Source of the DNA: Myxococcota bacterium
Lineage (GTDB): Bacteria; Myxococcota_A; Bradymonadia; UBA7976; UBA1532
Assembly (NCBI GenBank): GCA_023150895.1
Contig: JAKLJY010000011.1
Span: 36,129 to 100,128, forward strand
Length of the DNA stretch: 64,000 nucleotides
Reading direction: 5' to 3'
Below, piece after piece: positions 1 to 8,223 of this stretch. The stretch's first letter is position 1. Each line of letters begins with the position of its first letter. Below the pieces are notes generated by a model. The model ran no database searches and had not been told where the DNA came from. It saw only the letters and a program-made list of their open reading frames with translations. The position numbers and the translations under genes were made by a program.

Positions 1-1
1 G

Positions 2-1153
2 CAAGCGTTCCCGGTCATCCTCCGTCAGCGCGGACACGATCTCGCCGAGATCGGCCTCGTCGGGTTGCTCAACCTGCCATGGGCGCTGAAGTTCCTGTGG
101 TCGCCCCTCGTCGACCGCTGGCAGGGCTCCCCGCTCGGCCCGCGGCGCGGCTGGATCGTCCCCCTGCAAGTCGCCTCGCTGCTCATTCTGCTGTTCCTCG
201 CCGCCGCACCGACAAACAACAATGGCAGCCTGTTCTGGATTGGCGTCGCGTTTCTCGGCCTCAACGTCGTCGCGGCGACGCAGGACATCGCCACCGACGC
301 CCTCGCGGTCAATTTGTTGCGCGGCGGAGAACGGGGCCTCGGCAACGGCGTTCAGGTGGGGGGATACCGCCTCGGGATGATCGTCGGTGGCGGCTTCTTG
401 CTCGTGCTGTTCACGCAAACGGGGTGGTCGGGTTCGTTCGCGATCATGGCCGGACTGATGGCACTCGTCTCGCTTCCCGTCTGGATCTTCCGTGAGCCGG
501 CAAGCGTGGCTCAGCCGCCGGCCGCCGCGCCGACGCCCGCGCTCGGCGCTGCGTTCGGGCGATTCCTGCGCCGCCCGGGGATGGCTGCCTGGCTGGGGGC
601 GCTCTGCCTCTACAAGGCCGGCGACGCCTTCGCGTCGTCCATGATTCGCCCTTTTCTGGTCGACCTCGGGCTGGCGCTCGGCGACGTCGGGTGGCTGCTC
701 GGGACGGCCGGATCGACCGCCGCGCTGCTCGGGGCGGCGGCCGGCGGCGCCCTGCTCGTGCGCCTGCCGAGACGCGGGGCCCTCCTCGGATTCGGTGTTC
801 TGCAACTGCTCTCCGTGGCCGTCTGGCTCCTCCCGGCACTCACCCCCGAGGTCGACCGCGGAGTCCTGTATGCCGTGAGCATCTTCGAGCACTTCGCCGG
901 CAGCATGGCCACCGTCGCCCTGTTCACCGCCATGATGGACGCCAGCGAACCGCAGCACGCAGGCACCGACTACACCGTTCAGGCGTGTGTCGTGGTCATC
1001 GCCACGGGCGTCTTCGGCGCGACGAGCGGCTTCTCGGCGCGCTCTCTCGGCTTCGCCGGCCACTTCGCGCTGGCCACCCTGCTTTGCGCCATCGGCCTGG
1101 CCGGGGTCGCCGCGCTCACCCGCAAAGGCCTGTTGGTGGCGCCGGTGCGCTGA
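2..1153 (+). CDS. AmpG-like MFS permease, 5' truncated by window
   Basis: Integral membrane transporter of the major facilitator superfamily, probably AmpG-type (muropeptide or related solute import across the inner membrane). The frame is open from base 2, so the start lies outside the window; the first internal Met is at base 65. The opening residues contain LPWALKFLWSPLVDR, which matches the AmpG-family signature around TM2 and the following loop. About ten further hydrophobic segments follow, for example LLILLFLAA and MIVGGGFLLVLF. It ends 79 bp before the PhoD-like gene on the same strand. The substrate cannot be fixed from sequence alone. Confidence 0.85.
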   Translation, partial: QAFPVILRQRGHDLAEIGLVGLLNLPWALKFLWSPLVDRWQGSPLGPRRGWIVPLQVASLLILLFLAAAPTNNNGSLFWIGVAFLGLNVVAATQDIATDALAVNLLRGGERGLGNGVQVGGYRLGMIVGGGFLLVLFTQTGWSGSFAIMAGLMALVSLPVWIFREPASVAQPPAAAPTPALGAAFGRFLRRPGMAAWLGALCLYKAGDAFASSMIRPFLVDLGLALGDVGWLLGTAGSTAALLGAAAGGALLVRLPRRGALLGFGVLQLLSVAVWLLPALTPEVDRGVLYAVSIFEHFAGSMATVALFTAMMDASEPQHAGTDYTVQACVVVIATGVFGATSGFSARSLGFAGHFALATLLCAIGLAGVAALTRKGLLVAPVR

Positions 1154-1232
1154 GATACGGCGCCTCTGCTACGCTCCGAACGCCGACCCTTCCAGCCCTT
1201 CCATCACGCCACGCAGAAGCCCCGGAGGACGC

Positions 1233-3128
1233 ATGTTCAACGTGCTCGTCGCCCGCCGTTCAGGCCTCGCCGCACTGCTCGGCCCGGCGCTGCTCGCCGC
1301 CCTGATCGCCTGCAACGAGCCCTCGAAGGGCGGGGTTTCCGCCGAAGTGCCTGGCACCTCGGCGGACGCGACTTCTGCCGAAGTGCCTGGCACCTCGGCG
1401 GACGCGGTTTCCGCCGAAGTGCCTGGCACCTCGTCCGCGACGATCACCGGGCCGGAAACGGTCGGGGCGTGCGACCGGCAAGTCTTCACTTTGTCCGGTG
1501 ACCTCGGCCCGAACCCGGATTGGCGCGTGACCGGCACCGCTTGGGTCGATTTCGATCTGGCCCGGGACGGTCGCGGGCTCTCGATGCGTGCACCGTCCGT
1601 GGCCCGAGAAACCGACCTTCAGGTCGAGGTCCGAAGATCGGCCGAAGACGTGGAACCGGCGGCCGTGGCGCACGTGAGGATTCTCCCGGCGGGCGAGCCG
1701 GCTGACCTCGCCATCGGATTGGCACCCGACTGCGGCTCGTTCGCGTGGGGCGTGGCGTCCGGCGATCCGACGCCGGAGGGTGTGCTGCTCTGGACCCGGG
1801 TTGCTCCACCCCCGGATGGGTCGCCGGTCACGCTGCGGTGGGTCGTCGCCACCGATCGGCACCTCGACGACGTCGTCGCCGAGGGTCGAGCCGAAGCGGC
1901 GGCCGCGTCGGATCATACCGTGTCGGTCGAGGTTGTCGGCCTCGCCCCTGGGACGACCTGGTACTACCGGTTCGAGACGGTCGCCCCCGCGCCCGAGTTC
2001 TCGACCACCGGGCGCACCCGCACGCTGCCCGTCGGTGACGTCGCACGCGCCCGCCTCGCGGTCGGCTCCTGTAGCAGTCTATTTTCGGGCTACTTCACCG
2101 CCTACGCGCACCTCGCCGCGCGGGATGACCTCGACCTCGTCGTCCACCTCGGTGACTTCATCTACGACTTCGTCGACGAAAACGAACGCATCCGCGTTCC
2201 GTCGCCGGAGCCGGTCGAGCCGACGGATGCCGACGGGTGGCGGGACCGCTTCCGTCTGTATCTCGGCGACCCGGATCTGCGCGCTGCGCGCCGCGCCCAT
2301 GCGTTCTTCGTGATGTGGGACAACCATGATCTCGACCGTTCCTCACCCGAAACCGTGCGGGCGACGACGGCGGTCTTCCGAGAGTACGTGCCGATGCGCC
2401 GACCCGATCCGTCCGGGAATCCCGCGGTCGCGTACCGGGCCATCAAACTCGGAAACCTCGCGGAGATCGTGCTCATCGACGTGCTGCTGCATCGGACTCC
2501 GCCGGATGGGGAGACGCCCGGGGACATCCTGGGCCCGGCCCAGTGGACGTTCGTCGAAGAGCGCCTCGCTGCGACGGACACCATGTGGCGGGTCCTGGGC
2601 AGCCAGAAGCTCTTCGACACGCTGAAATACCCGCCGGTGAATCTTCCCGAGGCGTCGGACTGGGACGAGTACCCCGAGAGCAGACGCCGCCTCGTCGATG
2701 CCTTGGCGCCGCACGGCGACAACGTCCTTCTGACGGGCGACCTGCATTTCACGATTGCGACCGATGTGGTGGCCGACCCCCTCGACGAGGGCAACCCATA
2801 CGACCCCGTCACGGGCAACGGTTCCGTCGGCGTCGAGCTGCTGGCGACCGGATTCACGCGCGGCAACTTCGACGAGTCGCTCTGCAACGGCCCATGTGGT
2901 GCCGCGTCCGACCGGATCTTCGACAACATCCGGAACATGCTGATGACGTTGAACCCGCACGCCCGGTTCTTCGAGCTGCTCGACCACGGGTACGGCATCG
3001 TCGAACTGACGCCCGAAGCCCTCACCGCCGAGGTCTGGTACACCGACATCCTGACGCCCGGTGCACCCGAGATGCAAGGCGTCACGCTGACGGCGGAGCG
3101 AGGGGCGAACCGCTGGCGGCGCGAATGA
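1233..3128 (+). CDS. PhoD-like alkaline phosphatase lipoprotein with repeat-derived linker
   Basis: Secreted phosphodiesterase/alkaline phosphatase D family protein of 631 residues. The start at 1233 is chosen because GGAGG lies 6 bp upstream and it yields a lipoprotein signal peptide with lipobox LIAC near residue 25. Residues about 37-67 hold three tandem EVPGTS(A) units from the dispersed repeat. A PhoD N-terminal Fn3-like region follows (FAWGVASGDPTPEGVLLWTR), then the metallophosphatase domain with HLGDFIYD, MWDNHD and TGDLHF metal-ligand motifs. It probably releases phosphate outside the cytoplasm. An in-frame upstream extension exists but lacks a signal peptide and is rejected. Confidence 0.9.
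   Translation: MFNVLVARRSGLAALLGPALLAALIACNEPSKGGVSAEVPGTSADATSAEVPGTSADAVSAEVPGTSSATITGPETVGACDRQVFTLSGDLGPNPDWRVTGTAWVDFDLARDGRGLSMRAPSVARETDLQVEVRRSAEDVEPAAVAHVRILPAGEPADLAIGLAPDCGSFAWGVASGDPTPEGVLLWTRVAPPPDGSPVTLRWVVATDRHLDDVVAEGRAEAAAASDHTVSVEVVGLAPGTTWYYRFETVAPAPEFSTTGRTRTLPVGDVARARLAVGSCSSLFSGYFTAYAHLAARDDLDLVVHLGDFIYDFVDENERIRVPSPEPVEPTDADGWRDRFRLYLGDPDLRAARRAHAFFVMWDNHDLDRSSPETVRATTAVFREYVPMRRPDPSGNPAVAYRAIKLGNLAEIVLIDVLLHRTPPDGETPGDILGPAQWTFVEERLAATDTMWRVLGSQKLFDTLKYPPVNLPEASDWDEYPESRRRLVDALAPHGDNVLLTGDLHFTIATDVVADPLDEGNPYDPVTGNGSVGVELLATGFTRGNFDESLCNGPCGAASDRIFDNIRNMLMTLNPHARFFELLDHGYGIVELTPEALTAEVWYTDILTPGAPEMQGVTLTAERGANRWRRE
1343..1433 (+). repeat. Three tandem dispersed-repeat units inside the PhoD gene
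   Basis: Three copies of CGAAGTGCCTGGCACCTCG begin at 1343, 1379 and 1415, exactly 36 bp (12 codons) apart. They are read as EVPGTS in the linker between lipobox and catalytic domain. Confidence 0.95.
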
Positions 3129-3138
3129 GCCCGGCCCG

Positions 3139-3978
3139 TCAGCGGGCGTAGAGCAGCACGTCGTGCAGGACGGCGGCGCCGGCGCCCGGATTCTCGTAGA
3201 CGTGCGGAACGTCGGCGGCGAACACCACCGAATCGCCCGATTCGAGTTCGTAGGTGCGGTGGCCGACGGTCAACCGGACCCGCCCGTCGACGACGACGAG
3301 CAGCTCACGCGTGCCGGCCGCGTGGGCCTCCGAGGTGTGGCGTCCGCCGGGCGTCAGCGTCAGGGCGTACGCCTCGAGCGGGGAAACCGCACCGGATCGC
3401 ACGAGCACCCGACTCTCCATGGCACCGTCCGCCGACCGGATCCTCGGCGCCTCTCCGCGACGGAGGACGTCCGCGCCCCGCCGATCCTCGCCAATGAGCT
3501 CGCCGAACTGGACGCCGAGACCGGTCGCAATCTTCCAGACGGCGCCAATCGACGGGTTGCTCTTGCCCGTCTCAATCTGGGAGAGCGCCGCCCGGCTGAC
3601 GCCGCTGGCCTGCGCAAGGGCCTCGAGCGAGAGACCCCGCGCTTTGCGGAGGGCGCGGAGATTGGAGGAGAGACGCTCTCCGAGGTCGGCGGTTTCCGCC
3701 GAAGTGGTCGACACCTCGGCGGGGACCACCTCGGTGGGCAGTTGAATGGCCGAAGTGGCCGGCACCTCTGCCGAAGTGGTCGGCACCTCGGCCGGCACCT
3801 CGGCCGGCACCTCGGCCGGCACCTCTGCCGAAGTGGTCGGCACCTCGGCGAGCGTTTGTCCGGCGACCGGGCCGGGGCCGACGAAGACCTCGCGTTTCGC
3901 CCGCTTCTTCGGCTTGTCTTTCGGAGCGGCGAGCCGCGCCTTTTCGGTCTTGGTTTTGTCCTTGGGATTCTTGCTCAT
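3139..3978 (-). CDS. XRE-family regulator with C-terminal cupin
   Basis: DNA-binding regulator of 279 residues. It has a Lys-rich N-terminus, then a linker of about 55 residues built almost wholly of dispersed-repeat units (EVPTTS, EVPAEVPAEVP). An HTH_3 domain follows (NLRALRKARGLSLEALAQ, then SRAALSQIETGKSNPS), and then a cupin domain (GGRHTSEAHAAGTRELLVVV, HVYENP) that probably binds a small ligand. The domain order matches PuuR/SutR-like regulators. It lies 26 bp downstream of cysK on the same strand, so a role in sulfur or cysteine metabolism is plausible but inferred. The repeat-built linker is highly unusual for a transcription factor. Confidence 0.88.
   Translation of the reverse strand: MSKNPKDKTKTEKARLAAPKDKPKKRAKREVFVGPGPVAGQTLAEVPTTSAEVPAEVPAEVPAEVPTTSAEVPATSAIQLPTEVVPAEVSTTSAETADLGERLSSNLRALRKARGLSLEALAQASGVSRAALSQIETGKSNPSIGAVWKIATGLGVQFGELIGEDRRGADVLRRGEAPRIRSADGAMESRVLVRSGAVSPLEAYALTLTPGGRHTSEAHAAGTRELLVVVDGRVRLTVGHRTYELESGDSVVFAADVPHVYENPGAGAAVLHDVLLYAR
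3700..3850 (+). repeat. Dispersed-repeat array inside the XRE regulator gene
   Basis: Full units with variant centres lie at 3700-3718, 3751-3769, 3772-3790 and near 3830-3848. A 12-bp half unit GCCGGCACCTCG is repeated three times between 3791 and 3826. On the gene's strand they read EVPTTS or EVPA. Confidence 0.9.
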
Positions 3979-4004
3979 GGTGTGCGACCTCGGAGAGCGC
4001 GTCT

Positions 4005-4991
4005 TCAGATCGAGAGACCGTCGGCGTCGAACACGCCGTCGAACAGGACGGAACTCAGGTAGCGCTCACCGGAGTCCGGCAGAATCACCACGATGGTCTG
4101 GCCCCGGCTCTCGGGGCGCGCGGCGACGCGCAGGGCCACGGCAGCGGCCGCCCCACAGGAGATCCCACCGAGGATGCCTTCTTCCCGCGCGAGTCGGCGG
4201 GCCGTCTCGATGGCCTCGGCATTGTCGACCGTCGCGATTTCGTCGACGAGTGAGAGATCGAGCACCTTCGGGACGAACCCGGCGCCGATGCCCTGGATCT
4301 TGTGTGGGCCCGGGACGATGGCCTCGCCGGCGCGCGTCTGCGACAAGACGGGGCTGCCCGCTGGTTCGACCGCGATGCTGCGCACGGACAGGCCGCGGTG
4401 ATGCTTGAGGTAGCGCGACACGCCGGTGATCGTGCCGCCGGTGCCGACGCCCGCGACGAACGTGTGCACGATACCCGCGGTGTCGTGCCAGATCTCGGGT
4501 CCCGTCGTGGTCTCGTGGATCGCCGGGTTGGCGGGGTTCTCGAACTGCTGAAGCAGGACGTAGCGCGCCGGGTCGGACGCAGCAATCTCCTCGGCTCGCG
4601 CGACGGCGCCTTTCATGCCCCGAGCGCCCTCGGTCAGGACGAGTTTCGCCCCGAACGCGGTCAGCAGCTTTCGGCGTTCGAGGCTCATGGTCTCGGGCAT
4701 CGTGAGTGTGATGGGCACACCCCGCACGGCGGCGGCCATCGCCAGCGCGATGCCGGTATTGCCACTCGTCGGCTCGATGAGTTCGCGTCCGGGGCCGAGG
4801 AGGCCTCTCTTCTCGGCATCCCAGATCATGGCCGCGCCGATGCGACACTTCACTGAATATGCGGGGTTGCGGCCCTCGATCTTGGCGAGCACCGTGGCAT
4901 CGAGGCCCTGCGTGATGCGGTTGAGACGGACGAGCGGTGTGCGCCCGATCGAAACGGCGTTGTCGGCGTGCCAGCGGATGGCGTCGGACAT
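4005..4991 (-). CDS. cysK: Cysteine synthase A (O-acetylserine sulfhydrylase)
   Basis: PLP enzyme that makes cysteine from O-acetylserine and sulfide in the cytoplasm. The product has 328 residues, normal for the family. Visible motifs are [14 protein letters not shown] with the PLP lysine, [12 protein letters not shown] for the substrate loop, [10 protein letters not shown] for the PLP phosphate, and [15 protein letters not shown] at 4991 is preferred over an in-frame GTG at 5003 because GGAGG lies about 5 bp upstream of the ATG. The XRE-cupin regulator follows 26 bp downstream. Confidence 0.95.
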   Translation of the reverse strand: MSDAIRWHADNAVSIGRTPLVRLNRITQGLDATVLAKIEGRNPAYSVKCRIGAAMIWDAEKRGLLGPGRELIEPTSGNTGIALAMAAAVRGVPITLTMPETMSLERRKLLTAFGAKLVLTEGARGMKGAVARAEEIAASDPARYVLLQQFENPANPAIHETTTGPEIWHDTAGIVHTFVAGVGTGGTITGVSRYLKHHRGLSVRSIAVEPAGSPVLSQTRAGEAIVPGPHKIQGIGAGFVPKVLDLSLVDEIATVDNAEAIETARRLAREEGILGGISCGAAAAVALRVAARPESRGQTIVVILPDSGERYLSSVLFDGVFDADGLSI

Positions 4992-5037
4992 GGGAACCTC
5001 CACGGCCGAGACTAGGTCCGCGTCGTAGAGCCGGTCA

Positions 5038-5081
5038 AGACGGATTCTCGAAAACGGGAGCCATGTTCAAGAAACGAGAAT
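5038..5081 (-). promoter_or_regulatory. Putative cysK promoter with 7-bp inverted repeat
   Basis: ATTCTCG (5044-5050) and CGAGAAT (5075-5081) form a perfect inverted repeat with a 24-base spacer. On the minus strand TTGAAC lies inside the spacer and an AGAATC-like -10 overlaps the proximal arm, so the arms flank and overlap a possible promoter. This arrangement is typical of an operator. The neighbouring XRE regulator is a candidate ligand-responsive binder, but that is inference. Confidence 0.35.
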
Positions 5082-5089
5082 GTCGCAGG

Positions 5090-6283
5090 TCAGCCCTCGT
5101 CGACCTTCCCGGAGAAGACGCGTGTCCCCCGCCACAGCGCTCGGATGTCCGGCCAGAGGATCTTGAGCGTCGCACCGAGGGGCACGGCGAGCAGCACGCC
5201 GACGAATCCGAGCATCTCGCCGAAAGCCGCGATGGAGACCAGGACGCCGAAGGCAGAGAGTCCGACACGGCTACCGACGATGTTCGGGGTCAGGACGAGG
5301 CCCTCGAGTGTCTGCGCGACGGCCAGGGTCACGCCCACCGCGATGAGCGGACCGGTGCCCTGCGCCTCGAGGGCGGCGGTGAGCAAGCCGAGCACGGTGA
5401 AGACCGTCACCCCCAGGAAAGGCACCAGGGTGGCCAACCCGGCCAGCGGTCCGACGACGAAGGCCAGCGGAACGCCGCCGATGAGCAATCCGGTGGTGTA
5501 GACGACGGCAAGACACGCGCAGACGGTGAGTTGCCCGCGGACGAAGCCGCCGAGCGCATCGTCGATGCGATCGAGGCGCGCGGCGAAACGGCGACGCTTG
5601 CGGGGCGGTACGAGTTCCGTGATCAGGCGGCGTTTGGTGTCTCCGAAGTCGCGCAGCAGGTAGAACGCGAACAGGGGAATCAAGGCCAGGCTGACGAGCG
5701 TGCCGATCGCGCTCGCGGCCCCCTTCGCGACGCCGGCGAGCTGTTGTCCCAGGCTGCTCGCCAGCCCGGGGGCGGCCGTGCGGACCCGCCGGGCCACGTC
5801 CGCAAGGGCCGCCTGGAGGTCGTCGGGCGGTCGCACGCCGAAGGTCTGCTCGATGAACCCCGGGGCGACCTCGGCCAGGTGGTGCAGCCGCGCGGGCAGG
5901 CGTTCGCCGAGTTCTCGGAGATCGGCGCTGATGAAGGGCACGAGCAGCGCGATCAGCAGACCGGCGCTCAACGTGCCACCGCCGACGAGCGCGCCGATGG
6001 CCAGACCGCGCTTCAGGCCCCGGCGTTGTAACCAACCGACGAGTGGATCGACCAGGTACGCGAAGAAGAACGCCACGAGCAGCACCGTCAATGTGCTGCG
6101 CACGGACCAGAGGATCAAGCCAACGGCGGCGAGCGCCCCGCCATAGACGACACCCCGCGCCAGCAGGTACGGGTAGCGTTCATACCGCTCCCAGCGTTCC
6201 CTCGGGGTCAGATCCGGGAGGTCGTCCGCATCGTCGCTGCCGTCGGTGTCGTCTGTGCCGGGTGGGTGGGGGGGAGCGCTCAT
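5090..6283 (-). CDS. AI-2E family (PerM/UPF0118) transporter
   Basis: Polytopic inner-membrane protein of 397 residues in the AI-2E/PerM family. Evidence is the hydrophobic pattern, an early LLVAFFFAYLVDPLVGWLQR segment, a central soluble insertion (about residues 110-190), and the C-terminal family-like stretch VLVSIAAFGEMLGFVGVLLA followed by VPLGATLKI. The N-terminal 30 residues are Asp/Pro-rich and cytosolic. Family members have been linked to signal export or ion exchange, and the substrate here is unknown. It is divergent from ychJ across 44 bp. Confidence 0.85.
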   Translation of the reverse strand: MSAPPHPPGTDDTDGSDDADDLPDLTPRERWERYERYPYLLARGVVYGGALAAVGLILWSVRSTLTVLLVAFFFAYLVDPLVGWLQRRGLKRGLAIGALVGGGTLSAGLLIALLVPFISADLRELGERLPARLHHLAEVAPGFIEQTFGVRPPDDLQAALADVARRVRTAAPGLASSLGQQLAGVAKGAASAIGTLVSLALIPLFAFYLLRDFGDTKRRLITELVPPRKRRRFAARLDRIDDALGGFVRGQLTVCACLAVVYTTGLLIGGVPLAFVVGPLAGLATLVPFLGVTVFTVLGLLTAALEAQGTGPLIAVGVTLAVAQTLEGLVLTPNIVGSRVGLSAFGVLVSIAAFGEMLGFVGVLLAVPLGATLKILWPDIRALWRGTRVFSGKVDEG

Positions 6284-6290
6284 GCACCGC

Positions 6291-6327
6291 TTGTAGCAGC
6301 CGCCCGGGGCTGCTTCAATCTGCGCCC
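6291..6327 (+). promoter_or_regulatory. Putative ychJ promoter, possibly leaderless, with inter-box palindrome
   Basis: TTGTAG (6291-6296), a 17-bp spacer and TTCAAT (6314-6319) sit 8 bp before the ATG, so the predicted transcript starts at or near the initiation codon. GCAGCC (6296-6301) and GGCTGC (6308-6313) form an inverted repeat between the two boxes. Confidence 0.4.
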
Positions 6328-6729
6328 ATGGCCCGACCTTGCCCCTGCGGACGAAAGCTGACGTACGAGACGTGTTGTGGCCGCTTCATCGACGGCGGTC
6401 AGGCCCCTTCGACGGCCGTCGAGCTCATGCGCAGCCGGTTCACCGCCTACGGCGAGGGCGCTGTGGATTACCTCGTCCGCACGACCGGGGGCGCAGCGCG
6501 CGAGTCGCTCGACCGCGTCGCGCTCACCGAACACTGCAAGGCGATCCGGCTGGTGCGGCTGGAGATCCTGAAGACGGAGGGCGGCGGGCCGGCGGATCCG
6601 ACCGGAGTCGTCGCGTTCCGCGCGATTCTGCGCCAGGGGGGGCGGAAGTACGAACAGACGGAGCGCAGCCGCTTTTCCCGAGCGGCGGATACCGGACACT
6701 GGGTCTACGTCGACGGTGAGATCGACTGA
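6328..6729 (+). CDS. ychJ: YchJ family protein with SEC-C-like metal motif
   Basis: Small protein of 133 residues resembling YchJ/UPF0225. The N-terminus has PCPCGRKLTYETCCGRFIDG, a SEC-C-type Cys cluster likely to bind zinc. It continues with ELMRSRFTAYGEGAVDYLVR and a C-terminal NTF2-like fold ending GHWVYVDGEID. The cellular role of YchJ is not established. ATG at 6328 has no clear Shine-Dalgarno, consistent with the leaderless promoter proposed upstream. The stop is followed by two dispersed-repeat units that separate it from the convergent amidohydrolase. Confidence 0.85.
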   Translation: MARPCPCGRKLTYETCCGRFIDGGQAPSTAVELMRSRFTAYGEGAVDYLVRTTGGAARESLDRVALTEHCKAIRLVRLEILKTEGGGPADPTGVVAFRAILRQGGRKYEQTERSRFSRAADTGHWVYVDGEID

Positions 6730-6737
6730 TCGCCGAC

Positions 6738-6792
6738 CGAGGTGCCAGGCACTTCGGCGAAGGCACTTCCGACCGAGGTGCCAGGCACTTCG
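6738..6792 (-). repeat. Two dispersed-repeat units in a convergent intergenic gap
   Basis: CGAGGTGCCAGGCACTTCG occurs at 6738-6756 and 6774-6792, again 36 bp apart, followed by partial copies to about 6810. They fill the gap between two converging genes, where such hairpins could act as bidirectional terminators. Confidence 0.92.
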
Positions 6793-6814
6793 GCGAAGGC
6801 ACTTCGGCGAGTGT

Positions 6815-8215
6815 TCACCCGCCTCGGATCCCGACGCCGGCGACTTCGAGCACGCCCGCGCGGTAGGCCGGCCGCCCATTGACGAAGACGGCGTCGATGC
6901 CCTCGGAGTGCTTCACGGGGTCGGCCGCCGTCCCGAGGTTGCGAATCGTCGCGGGGTCGAAGACGACGACATCCGCTCGGGCGCCGGCGGCGATGCGGCC
7001 TCGGTCGTCGAGGGGGCGTCCGATCAGCGCGCGCGGGCGCTCGGTCAGGACGCCGAGGATGTACTCGAGGCCGAGTCCGGTATCGATCGCTCGCCGGACC
7101 GCGGTCGCAAAGGTGCCGCTGCCACGCGGATGCGTATTCGGACCGCTCGCACGCTTCATGCCGCCGTCGCTGCCGACGAGACAGAACGGCTCCCGCAGAG
7201 GCAGGTCGACCGTGCGGCGGATGTCCATCGTTCCGTCGGGCACGGCGACGATGACGCCGCCCGTCTGCCGGTAGTGCGCGAAACTCCGGGCCGTGAGGCG
7301 CTCGCCCGTGCCGACCACTTCGAGATCGGAGAAGTCCAGGCCATAGCGTTCGCGCCAGCCGTAGTCGAAGCGCCGGGAGCGCAGGTACGTCGCCCAGAAG
7401 CCGTAGGGGTAGACGCAGCAGGTGAGTGCGAGTCCTTCGGCCCGACCGGCGCGCAGCAGGTCGAGGGCAGCCTCGGGCGCGAAGGTCCCGCCCGTCGAGT
7501 TCAGGTGTGCAATGTGGACATGGGCGCCGCTTTCGCGGGCGAGCCGCACGGCCTCACGGACCCCCTCGAGTTCGAGCGCGGCGCTCGAGTATCTGAGGTG
7601 CAGCACCACGGGGCGGGTGCGCCGAGCGGCAATCCGAGCGTAGGCGAGGAGCTCGGGGAATCCGACGGGCTGGTACTCGATGCTGTGAGAGACGCTCAGG
7701 GCGCCGCCGTCGAGGGCGCGCTCGATCTGGCGGCTGCGAGCGTCGACGCTGGAATGGAGGGCCCGCACCGCCATGACCTTTGCGCCGACGCCGTGGTTGA
7801 TCCGGTGCGGCCGCCGCGATTCGCCGAAGTGGTAGGCACCTGGATCGGCGACCCCGCCGTGGAGTTCGAGCGCGGTGGTGACGCCATCGGCGAGTTTGTA
7901 CTCTTCGTAGACGCGCGAGTCCCCACCGGCCCGGTCGGCGAGCGCGTCGATGAAGCCCGGAGCGACGATTCGGCCCGTGCAGTCGACCACTTCGGCGACA
8001 GTGGCGGCCGTGAGGTCATCGAGCACGATACGGCCGTCGCCGTCGATGCCGACGTCGCGGTCTTCGAGGCGGCCCTGCGTGAACACCCGACCGCCGCGCA
8101 GGCGCCAGGCGAGCCCGGCCGGTATGCCGCCGGCGAACGCCGTGCCGGCCGCGAGGCAGAGCGTGCCGGCGCCCAATGCGCGCAGGACGCTGCGCCGGTT
8201 GGGCGAGGGGGTCAT
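6815..8215 (-). CDS. D-aminoacylase-like amidohydrolase, secreted, atypical metal site
   Basis: Amidohydrolase-superfamily protein of 466 residues with a Tat-like N-terminus (RRSVLRALGAGTLCLAAG), so probably periplasmic. The composite-domain start (LRGGRVFTQG) and end (GRIAAGARADVVVFDPATI) fit N-acyl-D-amino-acid deacylases, as do HLRYSS, HIAHLNSTGG and LVGSDGG. The canonical HxH motif after APGFID is missing (it reads ALADRAGGD), so the metal centre or activity may differ. The start lies 8 bp after the stop of the S8 protease gene, suggesting one transcript. Substrate unknown. Confidence 0.8.
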   Translation of the reverse strand: MTPSPNRRSVLRALGAGTLCLAAGTAFAGGIPAGLAWRLRGGRVFTQGRLEDRDVGIDGDGRIVLDDLTAATVAEVVDCTGRIVAPGFIDALADRAGGDSRVYEEYKLADGVTTALELHGGVADPGAYHFGESRRPHRINHGVGAKVMAVRALHSSVDARSRQIERALDGGALSVSHSIEYQPVGFPELLAYARIAARRTRPVVLHLRYSSAALELEGVREAVRLARESGAHVHIAHLNSTGGTFAPEAALDLLRAGRAEGLALTCCVYPYGFWATYLRSRRFDYGWRERYGLDFSDLEVVGTGERLTARSFAHYRQTGGVIVAVPDGTMDIRRTVDLPLREPFCLVGSDGGMKRASGPNTHPRGSGTFATAVRRAIDTGLGLEYILGVLTERPRALIGRPLDDRGRIAAGARADVVVFDPATIRNLGTAADPVKHSEGIDAVFVNGRPAYRAGVLEVAGVGIRGG

Positions 8216-8223
8216 GGGCTCGG

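Noticed and set aside
7825..7843. Partial match to the repeat core in the amidohydrolase gene (GAAGTGGTAGGCACC)
   Set aside because: Only the left arm and part of the core match, and it reads GAYHFGES on the gene strand, which may be native. I could not decide and left it out of the repeat list.
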